DNA from: an uncultured archaeon
GTDB lineage: Archaea > Nanobdellota > Nanobdellia > Pacearchaeales > GW2011-AR1
DNA length: 64,000 bases
Assembly: GCA_937982425.1 (NCBI GenBank)
Contig: CALJLT010000032.1
Span: 9,168 to 73,167 of the forward strand
Reading direction: 5' to 3'
Part shown: piece after piece, positions 21,404-30,972 of the stretch
How positions within the stretch are numbered: the first letter of the stretch is position 1
How the letters are laid out: every line of letters begins with the position of its first letter
Notes under the pieces: generated by a model
Told to the model about the DNA's origin: nothing
The model's database searches: none
What the model saw: only the letters and a program-made list of their open reading frames with translations
Translations under genes and position numbers: made by a program

Positions 21404-24037
21404 TTGATGAAGAGTCAAGCTAAAGAATATCTAAATAAAACAAAAAAATTTTTTTTAGATAAGCGAGTTCAGTGGGCAATTTTTATCATCTTAGCATTAG
21501 GAATTTTAATTTTGTCTAGTTGGATAAGATTGCAAACTCTTCCAAACTTAATAGATTCAACTACAGAAGATTATACTCCTTTAGATTTAGATTCTTATTA
21601 TTTTTTGAGGCACTCTCAAGTTTTATTAGAAAATAATTGGAAGTACCCTGAAATAGATTTAATGCGTTATCCTACTTTAAATCCAGCTTTCTCTCCAGAA
21701 ACAATGCCTTATGCAGTAGCTATTTTATATAAGATAATAAATTCCCTTGATGGATCTCGAACTTTAATGTACGCAAATGTAATGAGTCCTTTAATCTTTT
21801 TTCTTATGGGCCTAATAGCTTTTTTCTTTTTATTTTATTTAGTAACAAAAAATAAATGGTTAGCACTCTTTGCCTCTTTTTTAGTTTCAATTTTACCTCC
21901 TTATCTTTATAGAAATTTAGTTGGTTCTTCAGATCACGATTCATTTGGAATGTTCGGATTTTTTCTAGCACTCTTAATATTTTATTGGCTATTTTCTCGA
22001 GTGCAAGAAAAAAAAATAAATTTGACTAAGTCTATTTTATACGGTTTAATTGCTGGTTTTTTTACAATGTTTTCTATTACTTCTTGGGGAGGAAGTGGAA
22101 AATATTTGTTTATGATTTTGCCTCTTTTATTCTTTTTAAATTGGTTTCTTAATAAAAAAGAAAATCATCTTCAAAACTTTTTATTCTATCTATTTTTTAT
22201 ATTAGGAACTTTAGTTTCTAGTTTTATTTTTAATTATTCTCCAAAGGGAATTTTGGAAGGATATATGTTGGGAATATCTGGAATTTTAACTTTTTTTGCT
22301 CTTTTTTATGCCGGTTTTGAATTAATATTAAAAAAATATTCTAATCTTGATGAAAGAATTAAAAAAAATCCTAGATTAATTTCCTTTGGATTAACAATTG
22401 TTGCAGGAATTTTATTTTATCAGATTTTCGTGGGCCATGTTTTTGAAATGGTTTTTAATTTATTGCGAACAATAATAACTCCTTTTGGAACTGGAAGAGT
22501 TGGTTTAACAGTTGCTGAAAACAGGCAACCTTATTTAACAGATTTAATCGCTCAGCTTGGTAAAACTCTTTTTTGGAGTTTTTTCTTAGGATGCTTTGCA
22601 ATAGGATATCAAATTTCTAAAGGAATATCTAAAAAGAATTTACATTACTTATTTTCCTTAAGTTTTATTCTTTTCATTTCCGGAATGTTATTTTCAAGAT
22701 TTTCTTCTTCCTCTATTTTTAATGGAGAAAATTTCATAAGTAAAGCTTTTTTCTTTTTAGGATTTTTTTTATTTTTAGTTTGTTCTATTTATATTTACAA
22801 TAAATCTGAATGGAAAGTAGATTTAAAATGGATTTTTTTGGGAATAATTGCAATAGTTATGATTTTATCCGTTAGATCTGCAATAAGAGTATTTTTTGTT
22901 ATAGTCCCTTTTGTGACTTTAATTTCAGTTTTATTGTTATTTGAATTATATTCTTATCTAAGAAAATCAAAAGATGATTTGTTAAAAATATTTTTAGTCG
23001 CTTTAATTTTATTTTTATTAATAAATTTAATTTTCGCTTCTATGAACTTCGGAAAAGCCTCTTTTGCGCAAGCTAAGTACAGCACACCCCCTTATAATTC
23101 CGATTGGCAAAAATCTATGGCTTGGGTTAGAGAAAATACTTCTGAAGATGCAATATTTTTGCATTGGTGGGACTACGGATATTGGGTTCAAACAGGAGGT
23201 AAAAGGGCAACCCTTACAGACGGAGGACATTTTAATGGATATTGGGACCACTTGATTGCACGATATGTTTTAACTACTCCTCGTCCAGAAATAGCAAAGA
23301 GTTACATGAAAACCCATAACGTTTCATATCTTCTAATCGATCCAACAGATATAGGGAAATATTCTGCGTACTCTTCTATAGCGGACGATAATGATTCTTC
23401 AGATAGAGCTTCAGCTTTAGTAAGTTTCGTTTCTGATCCAAAAACAACGCAAGAAACAGCGAATTCAACTATTAGATATTATCAGGGAGGAATTTATGTG
23501 GATGAAGATTTCTTTTACGAATTTGATGGAAAGAAAGTATATTTTCCAAAAAATAAAGCTATAGTTGCAGGATTCATTGTTTCAAAAGGAAGTGAAGGCT
23601 ATAATCAACCAGTCGGAGTTTATTATTTAAATGGAGAACAATATCAAGTACCTTTGAGATACCTTTCAACTATGGGGGATTATATTGATTTTGGAAGAGG
23701 ATTCGAGGCAGGAGCATATATCTATCCTAATGTTTATGGGGCTTCCTCTGGGCCTAACTTAGATATGGATGGAGCTTTAATTTATCTTTCACCTAAAATA
23801 AAAGATAGTTTAGTAGTTAAACTTTATTTATTAGGAGATCCGCTTGAAGAATATCCTGAGTTAGAACTAGTAAATTCCCAAAGCACATATCCTTTTAATT
23901 TTAATTATGGAGGATTTAATGGGCCTATTAATATCTATAAATTTACTCCAACAGAAGAAATACTAATTAATCAAGAATTTTTAGCAACTGACGGAATTTT
24001 CGGAGAATTGGACAATTTGGAATTCATTAAAAAATAA
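21404..24037 (+). CDS. aglB: Oligosaccharyltransferase AglB (STT3 family)
   Basis: 877 aa. First-loop acidic motif PLDLDSYYFLRH (D61, D63), a second acidic site SSDHDSFG, thirteen or so membrane helices to about residue 560, and the catalytic WWDYG at 588-592 in the extracellular domain. It transfers the lipid-linked glycan to asparagine on exported proteins. A C-terminal beta domain with Tyr/Gly-rich segments follows. The surrounding genes to 38798 likely make the glycan, and SecF/SecD upstream deliver the acceptor proteins. Confidence 0.95.
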   Translation: MMKSQAKEYLNKTKKFFLDKRVQWAIFIILALGILILSSWIRLQTLPNLIDSTTEDYTPLDLDSYYFLRHSQVLLENNWKYPEIDLMRYPTLNPAFSPETMPYAVAILYKIINSLDGSRTLMYANVMSPLIFFLMGLIAFFFLFYLVTKNKWLALFASFLVSILPPYLYRNLVGSSDHDSFGMFGFFLALLIFYWLFSRVQEKKINLTKSILYGLIAGFFTMFSITSWGGSGKYLFMILPLLFFLNWFLNKKENHLQNFLFYLFFILGTLVSSFIFNYSPKGILEGYMLGISGILTFFALFYAGFELILKKYSNLDERIKKNPRLISFGLTIVAGILFYQIFVGHVFEMVFNLLRTIITPFGTGRVGLTVAENRQPYLTDLIAQLGKTLFWSFFLGCFAIGYQISKGISKKNLHYLFSLSFILFISGMLFSRFSSSSIFNGENFISKAFFFLGFFLFLVCSIYIYNKSEWKVDLKWIFLGIIAIVMILSVRSAIRVFFVIVPFVTLISVLLLFELYSYLRKSKDDLLKIFLVALILFLLINLIFASMNFGKASFAQAKYSTPPYNSDWQKSMAWVRENTSEDAIFLHWWDYGYWVQTGGKRATLTDGGHFNGYWDHLIARYVLTTPRPEIAKSYMKTHNVSYLLIDPTDIGKYSAYSSIADDNDSSDRASALVSFVSDPKTTQETANSTIRYYQGGIYVDEDFFYEFDGKKVYFPKNKAIVAGFIVSKGSEGYNQPVGVYYLNGEQYQVPLRYLSTMGDYIDFGRGFEAGAYIYPNVYGASSGPNLDMDGALIYLSPKIKDSLVVKLYLLGDPLEEYPELELVNSQSTYPFNFNYGGFNGPINIYKFTPTEEILINQEFLATDGIFGELDNLEFIKK

Positions 24038-24045
24038 AACTATAT

Positions 24046-24054
24046 CTTTAAATA
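24046..24054 (+). promoter_or_regulatory. TATA box for the 2-epimerase gene
   Basis: CTTTAAATA about 29 bases before the ATG at 24079. Its spacing supports that ATG over the upstream in-frame TTG at 24061. Confidence 0.4.
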
Positions 24055-24078
24055 ATTAATTTGCCAATCAAATTTAAA

Positions 24079-25194
24079 ATGAAAGATTATGAGTTTGCAA
24101 TAATAATCGGAACAAGGGCGGAGCTAATAAAGACATTTCCTTTGATGAAAGAATTTGAAAAGAGAAAAATTTCTTATTATTTTATACATACGGGACAGCA
24201 TTCATTAGGAGATTTATGTGAAAAATTTGGAGTAAAAAAACCGGATATAATTTTGTCAAAAGAACCAGAAAAGTCTTCTAAGTTTAATTCAAATGAAAGA
24301 AAAGCCATTTTTTGGAATTTAAAATTAATATTTAAAATACGAAGAAATTTGAAAAAATTAAAATCCCTTAAATATGTTTTATATCACGGAGATACTATGA
24401 CTACGGCCTCTGCTTCTTTCGCTTCTTCTAGATTATTTAATTTATTCAAAAAATACAAAAATGTTCATTTAGAAGCTGGGCTAAGAAGTTTTAATATTTT
24501 TGAGCCTTTTCCAGAAGAAATTTCTCGAAGAATAGCAGGAACCTTTTCAAAAGTTTTATTCGCTCCTTCTGAATTTTCAAAATACAATTTAAGAAGAAAA
24601 AAATTCAAAGAATTGCACGTAGTTGGAAACACAATTGTTGATTCAGCCAATTATGCATTAGAATTAGCTAAGAAAAAGAAGATAAAAAAATTATATTCAG
24701 GAAAGTTTGCCTTAATTACAGTCCACAGGCATGAAAATTTAAAATCTAAAGAAAGACTTTCAAAAATTGTAGATATTTTAAATTCAATTCCGATAACTTC
24801 TTTTTTTGCGATGCATTCAAATACAGAGGAAAAATTAAAAGAATTTGGACTTTATAAAAAACTAATGGAAAATAAAAAAATAAACATTTTACCTCCGTTA
24901 GATTATCCAGAATTTATTTTTCAAATTTCTAAATGCTCTCTTATAGTTTGCGATGGAGGTTCAATGCAAGAGGAATCTTTAATTTTTGGCAAACCTTGTG
25001 TGGTTTTAAGAATGGCAACTGAAAGGCAAGAGGGTTTAGAAACAAATTTTCAGTTTCTTTCTAAATTAGATGTTGAAAAAACAAAACAAAAAATAGAAGA
25101 ATATTTAGATCCCAAATTTAAAATAAAAAATTTCAAAAATCCATATGGAGAAGTAGGAGTTAGTAAAAAAATAGCGGAGATTTTAAGGAGATGA
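24079..25194 (+). CDS. wecB: UDP-N-acetylglucosamine 2-epimerase-like protein
   Basis: 371 aa from ATG 24079; a TTG at 24061 would add six residues but is less likely. Typical motifs: GTRAELIKTFPL near the start, HLEAGLRSF (HxEAGLRS), EEISRR, HRHEN and DGGSMQEES (substrate/allosteric loop). The enzyme converts UDP-GlcNAc to UDP-ManNAc for surface glycans. One base lies between its stop and the next glycosyltransferase start, marking an operon. Confidence 0.85.
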   Translation: MKDYEFAIIIGTRAELIKTFPLMKEFEKRKISYYFIHTGQHSLGDLCEKFGVKKPDIILSKEPEKSSKFNSNERKAIFWNLKLIFKIRRNLKKLKSLKYVLYHGDTMTTASASFASSRLFNLFKKYKNVHLEAGLRSFNIFEPFPEEISRRIAGTFSKVLFAPSEFSKYNLRRKKFKELHVVGNTIVDSANYALELAKKKKIKKLYSGKFALITVHRHENLKSKERLSKIVDILNSIPITSFFAMHSNTEEKLKEFGLYKKLMENKKINILPPLDYPEFIFQISKCSLIVCDGGSMQEESLIFGKPCVVLRMATERQEGLETNFQFLSKLDVEKTKQKIEEYLDPKFKIKNFKNPYGEVGVSKKIAEILRR

Positions 25195-25195
25195 A

Positions 25196-26050
25196 ATGAA
25201 GCATGTTTCAATAATCATCATAAATTTAAATGGAAAAAGATATACAAAAAATTGTTTGAATTCAATTAAAAAAAATACTTCTTATAAAAATTATAATGTT
25301 ATTCTTGTTGATAATGGTTCTAATGATGGGACGCAAGAAATGATTAAATCAAAGTATAATTGGGTAGATATAATAGAAAATAAAAATAATGAAGGTTTTT
25401 CTAAAGCAAATAATTCTGGAATAAAATATGCAATAAAAAATTTCAATTCAGATTATTTTTATTTATTAAACAATGATACTCTTGTAGAAAAAAATTGGTT
25501 AAATGAAGCAGTAAAAACTTCTGAGAAATATGGATATGTTGGAATAGTTGGCTCAAAACAATTTACTTTTGAAAAAAAACCAGCAATTTCCGCAGGTTGG
25601 ATAAATGCATTTGGAGTGAAGTATTATTGGGGAAACAAAGAAAAAGAAGTTGGTTGGGTTTCAGGAGCAGGTTTTTTAGTAAAAAAAGAAGCAATAAAGA
25701 AAGTTGGTTTATTGGACGAAATGTATTCCCCTATTTATTATGAAGAATCAGATTGGGAGAAAAGAATGATAAAAAAAGGTTTTAAAATAATACATTCTCC
25801 GAAATCTATTTTCTTTCACAAGGGAGGTGAAGATTCAAAGAAAGAAAAAAGAATAAATTTTAATTTGGTTTTTTATAAAAATCGTGCAAGATTTTTTTCT
25901 AAATACCTTCTTTTAGGTTTTATTCTCAGATTTTTAACGGATTCATTCAGAGCAAGAAAAAAGATTTATTTTAAAGATTTATTCAATGCATATAAAGAAG
26001 GGTATCTAAATAGAAAAAAAGTTAAAATAGAGTTCCCTTATAAAAATTAA
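25196..26050 (+). CDS. Family 2 glycosyltransferase
   Basis: 284 aa. GT-A fold: SIIIINLNGKRYTKNCLNSI at the start, VDNGSNDGTQEMI nucleotide-sugar site, LLNNDTLVEKNW (DxD-like), and the C-terminal YYEESDWEKRMIKKGFKI motif. Resembles rhamnosyltransferase-type enzymes. Donor and acceptor sugars are not deducible. It ends 4 bases into the convergent epimerase gene. Confidence 0.85.
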   Translation: MKHVSIIIINLNGKRYTKNCLNSIKKNTSYKNYNVILVDNGSNDGTQEMIKSKYNWVDIIENKNNEGFSKANNSGIKYAIKNFNSDYFYLLNNDTLVEKNWLNEAVKTSEKYGYVGIVGSKQFTFEKKPAISAGWINAFGVKYYWGNKEKEVGWVSGAGFLVKKEAIKKVGLLDEMYSPIYYEESDWEKRMIKKGFKIIHSPKSIFFHKGGEDSKKEKRINFNLVFYKNRARFFSKYLLLGFILRFLTDSFRARKKIYFKDLFNAYKEGYLNRKKVKIEFPYKN

Positions 26051-27060
26051 AATAATTTATCTTTCCATGTTTCAGGAGTCTTTTCATTAATTATTTCCAA
26101 AGCTAAATGGTACCTAAATTGTTTTGTCCCTCTCTTTTTAATATATTCAATCATTTCTTTTAATCCTTCTTCTAAGGAAGTTTTCGTTTCATAACCTAAA
26201 AGCTTTCTTGCTTTATTCGCTGAACAAGTAGCCAATTTAACTTCTTGCGGTCTACCTTTTTTATAGATAGGTTTTAAATTAAAATCCAATAATTCTGCAA
26301 TTTTTTTTGCTAATTCGTTAATTGTTACAAATTCTTCATCTGGACCAATATTAATGATTTCTCCTATAACATTTTCTTGAAATCCTAATTTCACTAAGCA
26401 ATCAATGTCATCTTGAACAAAAGAGAAACATCTTTTTTGTTCACCATCTCCGTAAATGATCGGTTGCCTTCCTTGAAGCATCAAGTTAATCATTATTGAA
26501 GCCACATTTCTATAAGGATCGTCATATTTTTGTTTTGGTCCAATAATATTATGTGGAACTGCAATTACATATTCCATTCCATGTACCTCAGATAAATTCT
26601 TTATAATTTTCTCTGAATAAAGTTTAGAAATTCCATAAGGATCTTGAGGTTTTGGAATCATGTCTTCAGTAAAAGGAATTTTATCTTGAACTCCATATCT
26701 TGCCATACTAGAACAATAAACGAATCTCTTAACTTTATTTTCTGCTGCAGCAGTTGCAACAGTAACGGTTATTTGTCCGGTATTTTCACAAACTAAATGA
26801 GGAGAAAAGACACTTAACCCTTCGTATGCAGTACAAGCACAATGATAAACAATATCAACCCCTTTTAATAATTTTTTCATCGTATTAAGGTATTTACAAT
26901 CTACTTGATGGAAATCTACTCCATCAGGGATATTATCAATATAACCTCCAATTAAACTATCGCATCCTGAAACGTTATGGCCTTCTTTAATTAAAGCCTC
27001 TGCCAAATGGCTTCCTAAAAATCCAGCCACACCAGTAATAAAAATATTTTTCTTTTCCAC
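26047..27060 (-). CDS. NAD-dependent sugar epimerase/dehydratase
   Basis: 337 aa extended short-chain dehydrogenase. GVAGFLGSHLAEAL binds NAD (GxxGxxG), SSMARYG supplies Ser, and YGISKLYSEK gives the catalytic Tyr-x3-Lys. The C-terminal half (GDGEQKRCFSFVQDDID, EIINIGPDEE, RPQEVKLA) matches UDP-glucose 4-epimerase-like enzymes. Exact sugar not predictable. Transcribed against its neighbours within the glycan cluster. Confidence 0.85.
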   Translation of the reverse strand: MEKKNIFITGVAGFLGSHLAEALIKEGHNVSGCDSLIGGYIDNIPDGVDFHQVDCKYLNTMKKLLKGVDIVYHCACTAYEGLSVFSPHLVCENTGQITVTVATAAAENKVKRFVYCSSMARYGVQDKIPFTEDMIPKPQDPYGISKLYSEKIIKNLSEVHGMEYVIAVPHNIIGPKQKYDDPYRNVASIMINLMLQGRQPIIYGDGEQKRCFSFVQDDIDCLVKLGFQENVIGEIINIGPDEEFVTINELAKKIAELLDFNLKPIYKKGRPQEVKLATCSANKARKLLGYETKTSLEEGLKEMIEYIKKRGTKQFRYHLALEIINEKTPETWKDKLF

Positions 27061-27096
27061 AATTAATAAAAAGGAAGGCTATTTATAAGATTTATT

Positions 27097-28191
27097 ATGG
27101 ATCCAATAAAAATATATCTACAATATCCTTGGAAATTTCCAGATAGTCCTTACTACAAATATCTTTTAGAAGATCATCCGAAAGGAATCGAATACCTAAA
27201 TACTAAAAAGCAAAAAGGAGTGATTACAAATAAAAGATTTTTTTGGTTTTCAAATTTTTTGAAGAGAAATATTCGTAGATGCACAAATAAGTTTAATTTC
27301 AATATACCAAATGCACATTTAAGCCCCAAAGGAAATTATGATTTAATACATTGTGCCCATTGTTTATCAAAAAATAAAGATAAACCTTGGGTTGCAGATG
27401 TAGAAATGTTGCCCTCTTTAGCGATTTCTGGAGGAGAAACAAAAAAAGGAAGAGAGAAAATAAAAAAAATACTTTTAAGAAAAAACTGTAAAAAAATAAT
27501 TCCTTGGACAAATTCAATAAAAAGAGAATTAATCCAATTTTATCCGGAAATAGAAAAAAAAATAGAGGTAGTATATCCTACAGTACCTGAAATAAAAGAT
27601 CTGAAAAAACCAAAAAACAAAAAATTAAGAATAATATTTGTTGCGAGATATTTTGATATTAAAGGAGGGTTAATAGCTCTAGAGGTTTTAGAAAAATTAA
27701 GGAAAAAATACGAAATTGAAGGAATAGTAATCTCAAATGTTTCTGAAAATTTAAAGAAAAAATACCCTAAACTAAAAATTCATGGTTTAATGCCTCATAA
27801 GGAATTATGCAAATTATTAGAAAGCTCAGATTTATTCTTGTATCCTAGCTCAGTAGATACATTCGGTTTCTCATTATTAGAAGCAATGGCTTTTGGTTTA
27901 CCAATAATAACCATCAATACTGAATGGACAATGTCGCGAAAAGAAATAATTGAAAATAATCAAACTGGTTTCATCCTTGAAGTTGGAAAACCTCTAGACT
28001 TTAAAAAAATAGGAAAAAGAGAAGAAGAGGTAATAAATAATTTAGTAAAATCTACTTCAAAATTAATAGAAAATAAATCTCTTAGAGAAAAGATATCTAA
28101 AAATTGCATAAAAGTTATTAAAGAAGGAAAGTTTTCTATTAAAGAAAGAAATAAAAAATTGAAAAAAATTTATGAGGAAGCAAGGAAATGA
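27097..28191 (+). CDS. Family 4 glycosyltransferase
   Basis: 364 aa, GT-B fold. The C-terminal half holds the signature IIFVARYFDIKGGLIALEVL and the LYPSSVDTFGFSLLEAMAFGLPII motif (E-x7-E type). The N-terminal acceptor domain contains PWVADVEMLP. Cytoplasmic, no membrane helices. Overlaps the next glycosyltransferase by 4 bases (28188-28191), starting a run of four coupled genes. Confidence 0.85.
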   Translation: MDPIKIYLQYPWKFPDSPYYKYLLEDHPKGIEYLNTKKQKGVITNKRFFWFSNFLKRNIRRCTNKFNFNIPNAHLSPKGNYDLIHCAHCLSKNKDKPWVADVEMLPSLAISGGETKKGREKIKKILLRKNCKKIIPWTNSIKRELIQFYPEIEKKIEVVYPTVPEIKDLKKPKNKKLRIIFVARYFDIKGGLIALEVLEKLRKKYEIEGIVISNVSENLKKKYPKLKIHGLMPHKELCKLLESSDLFLYPSSVDTFGFSLLEAMAFGLPIITINTEWTMSRKEIIENNQTGFILEVGKPLDFKKIGKREEEVINNLVKSTSKLIENKSLREKISKNCIKVIKEGKFSIKERNKKLKKIYEEARK

Positions 28192-28877
28192 AAAATAGAA
28201 AAGAGATATCTATAATAATCCCATTATATAAACCTAAAAAAGAAATTTATTCGAGATTAAAAGATTATTTGAAACAAAATGCAGAAGGAATAGAAATAAT
28301 TGAGATTCAAGGAACAAAAGGACTTTCAAATGCATATAATGAAGGAATAAAAAAATCAAAAGGAGATATAATAATAACTCTTCATCAAGACTGTATTCCT
28401 TTAGAAAAAGATTCTATTAAAAAATTAATTAAACCCTTTAAAAATAAAGAAGTTGTTTTAACTTATTCATGGATTATGGAAGAAGACGTAAGAAAAAAGT
28501 ATTATCCTTTTGCACCGGATGGGAAATTCAACGCATTTAGAAAATCTATTTTAGAAAAAGTCGGATTTTTTGATGAGAAAACTTTTTTTACTGGAGGAGA
28601 AGATGTTGATCTTTGGTTAAAATTAAAGAAGAGAGGAAAAATAATTAAAGTCAATACCGGACTTTTACATATGCATCCAAATTACAAAGGAAACAAAACT
28701 ATTGAAAAAAAGAAACAGAATGGAAGTATAAATGGAGCTTTATTCAGAAGATGGGGGATTAAAAATCCTAAATGGTTTAAAGCATTAATTTTGTGCTTTA
28801 TGTATCCTTTTTCATACGGAAAAGAATTTTGGAAAGCTTTTTTCAAAGGAAAACAAGAATATAGGAGGAAGGAATGA
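28188..28877 (+). CDS. Family 2 glycosyltransferase
   Basis: 229 aa, GT-A fold. SIIIPLYKPKKEIYSRL at the start, GLSNAYNEGIKKSKGDIIITLHQDCIP carrying the metal-binding acidic residue, and TGGEDVDLWLKLKKRG near the C-terminus. It ends by overlapping the start of the methyltransferase (28874-28877), so it is part of the same operon. Confidence 0.8.
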   Translation: MKNRKEISIIIPLYKPKKEIYSRLKDYLKQNAEGIEIIEIQGTKGLSNAYNEGIKKSKGDIIITLHQDCIPLEKDSIKKLIKPFKNKEVVLTYSWIMEEDVRKKYYPFAPDGKFNAFRKSILEKVGFFDEKTFFTGGEDVDLWLKLKKRGKIIKVNTGLLHMHPNYKGNKTIEKKKQNGSINGALFRRWGIKNPKWFKALILCFMYPFSYGKEFWKAFFKGKQEYRRKE

Positions 28878-29509
28878 AAATTTTAATTAAAAAAATAAGG
28901 AGAAAATTAATTAATAATTCCAAAACCTTACCTAAGTATTTTAAAATTGCAGGTTTAATAGAAAAAGATAGTAAAGTTCTTGATTTTGGATGTTGGCAAG
29001 GAGATTTATCAAGAATATTAATTGAAAGAAAGAATGCAAAAGTTATAGGTTGCGATTTAATAAATAAATCCGATTTTAAACATAAAAATTTCAAATACAG
29101 GAAAGTAACTAAATCTAATAACTTCCCATTTAAAGAAAAATTTGATTATATAATTTTTGCAGATGTTTTAGAACATTTAGAGAATCCCCAAAAAATTTTA
29201 GGAGATGCCTTTAAACATACAAATAAATGCATAGTATCAATACCCAATCTTAATTTTTTTCTTTACAGGTTATTTCCAAAATTAGAAAACCCCCCGGTAG
29301 AATTAACCTCTCACTTGCATCATTGGAAATTAAGTTCTTTTAAGAAGGTTTTACCCTCTAATGTAAAAATAAAGAAAATAAAATATTGCTCTGATTTTCC
29401 TGAATTTAGGTGGACAAATTATTTTCCATTTAAAAATAAAAGTTTTTTTAATCAAACATTAATTATGGAGTTGGAAAATGAAGATATGCGCGATAGTTAT
29501 TTGGTATAA
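28874..29509 (+). CDS. SAM-dependent methyltransferase (glycan-modifying)
   Basis: 211 aa Rossmann-type methyltransferase: VLDFGCWQGDLSRILIER (motif I), GCDLINK (motif II acidic), FDYIIFADVLEHLENPQKIL, as in Methyltransf_11/23. Likely methylates a sugar or lipid in this glycan cluster, or is a regulatory partner. The next gene starts within its last 32 bases (29478). Confidence 0.8.
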   Translation: MKILIKKIRRKLINNSKTLPKYFKIAGLIEKDSKVLDFGCWQGDLSRILIERKNAKVIGCDLINKSDFKHKNFKYRKVTKSNNFPFKEKFDYIIFADVLEHLENPQKILGDAFKHTNKCIVSIPNLNFFLYRLFPKLENPPVELTSHLHHWKLSSFKKVLPSNVKIKKIKYCSDFPEFRWTNYFPFKNKSFFNQTLIMELENEDMRDSYLV

Positions 29510-30302
29510 TCCAAATGAAAATATGTGGAAAAATATAGAAAGATATTTGCCTTTTGTAAATAAGTGCATAATAGTAGATAACTCAAAAAGAAGTAATATA
29601 AATCTAATAAAATCTGAAATTAAAAAGATAATTTATATTACTAACAAGGATAATTTTGGAATTGCCAAAGCTCTAAATCAGGGGTGTGAATTAGCACAAA
29701 AAATGAAATTTGATTGGGTTTTAACAATGGATCAAGATTGCTATTTTGAAAAAAAAGAAATAGTCGGATATTTTAAAGAAGCCAAAAGAATCCACAAAAA
29801 GGATAATAAAAGTGTAAGTTTTTCTCCAAATTGGAACTCAAGCCCCATAAAAAAAAATGAAAAAGTTGATTCTGTAATCACAAGCGGAAATTTATTAAAA
29901 CTAGATGCTTGGAAAAAAATAGGAAAGTTCAACGAAAAATTATTTATTTATCTCGTTGATACTTTTTTTGGATATTCTTTAAAAAGAGAAGGATTTATGC
30001 AGTATCAAATAAAAAACATTAAAATGAAATGGAATGTATTTGATGATTATAAAACAAAAAAAATTTTAAGAAAAAAAATAATCTTAAGGATAAATGAAAA
30101 TCCAAATGTTAAATATTATATTGCTAGAAATTATTTGGAATTAAAAAAAGTATTCCCAGAATATCAGAAGGATCTCTTTTTTATATATAGGTTAGTGTTG
30201 AAAATAATTCTTTTTGAAAAAAATAAGGTTGAAAATTTAAAGATGATTTGGAGAGGATACAGGGATTTTAAAAAAGGAAAGTTTGGAAAATTAAATCAAT
30301 AA
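29478..30302 (+). CDS. Family 2 glycosyltransferase
   Basis: 274 aa. ICAIVIWYNPNENMWKNIE start, IVDNSKRSNI, and VLTMDQDCYF with the DxD-like motif, typical of rhamnosyltransferase-like GT2 enzymes. The start overlaps the methyltransferase by 32 bases; the next downstream ATG would remove conserved N-terminal residues, so this start is kept. Acceptor unknown. Confidence 0.8.
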   Translation: MKICAIVIWYNPNENMWKNIERYLPFVNKCIIVDNSKRSNINLIKSEIKKIIYITNKDNFGIAKALNQGCELAQKMKFDWVLTMDQDCYFEKKEIVGYFKEAKRIHKKDNKSVSFSPNWNSSPIKKNEKVDSVITSGNLLKLDAWKKIGKFNEKLFIYLVDTFFGYSLKREGFMQYQIKNIKMKWNVFDDYKTKKILRKKIILRINENPNVKYYIARNYLELKKVFPEYQKDLFFIYRLVLKIILFEKNKVENLKMIWRGYRDFKKGKFGKLNQ

Positions 30303-30334
30303 TTTTTTAAATAAGGTAATCATTTAAATGACAA

Positions 30335-30967
30335 ATGAAGCCTCCAAGATCAATAAAAAGAAAATTTAGAACAAAAAATTTAATTGAGAAAGAATTAAAA
30401 AATGTAAAATCTGTATTAGATGTCGGATGCGGAAGAGATTCCATTTTAAAAGGAATTAATAGGCCCATCTATTCTGTTGGAATAGATTATTATGAACCTT
30501 ATATTAATAAAAGTAAATCAGAAAAAATACATAATAAATACCTTTTACACGATATTACTAGAAAATTGCCTTTTCAAGAAAATTCATTTGAAGTTATTAT
30601 CTGCACAGAAGTTATAGAACATTTATCAAAAGAAGATGGATTAAATTTATTAAATGAAATGGAAAGAGTCGCTATTAATAAAGTCATTTTGACTACTCCA
30701 AATGGATTAATGATTGATTTACACCCTACAAAAGAGGATAATCCCGAAGAAAAACATATTTCAGGATGGGAAACAGACGAATTAAGAGAATTAGGATATA
30801 AAGTTTATGGAATTGACGGATTTAAGTTTTTAAAAAGAGACAATGGAAGTTACAAATATTCCCCGGAATTAATCTCTCAAATTATTTGTTTTTTATTTGG
30901 GTACTTAACATATTATTTTCCCAAATTATCATATAGATTATATTTTAAAAAAGAGTTAATAAAATAA
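30335..30967 (+). CDS. SAM-dependent methyltransferase
   Basis: 210 aa. Motif I SVLDVGCGRDSIL, acidic motif II VGIDYYEP, and FEVIICTEVIEHLSKEDGLNLL, so a class I methyltransferase. A TTPNG loop and C-terminal hydrophobic stretch resemble enzymes in polysaccharide clusters. Overlapping function with the one at 28874 is possible. Convergent with the radical SAM gene. Confidence 0.8.
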   Translation: MKPPRSIKRKFRTKNLIEKELKNVKSVLDVGCGRDSILKGINRPIYSVGIDYYEPYINKSKSEKIHNKYLLHDITRKLPFQENSFEVIICTEVIEHLSKEDGLNLLNEMERVAINKVILTTPNGLMIDLHPTKEDNPEEKHISGWETDELRELGYKVYGIDGFKFLKRDNGSYKYSPELISQIICFLFGYLTYYFPKLSYRLYFKKELIK

Positions 30968-30972
30968 TTTTT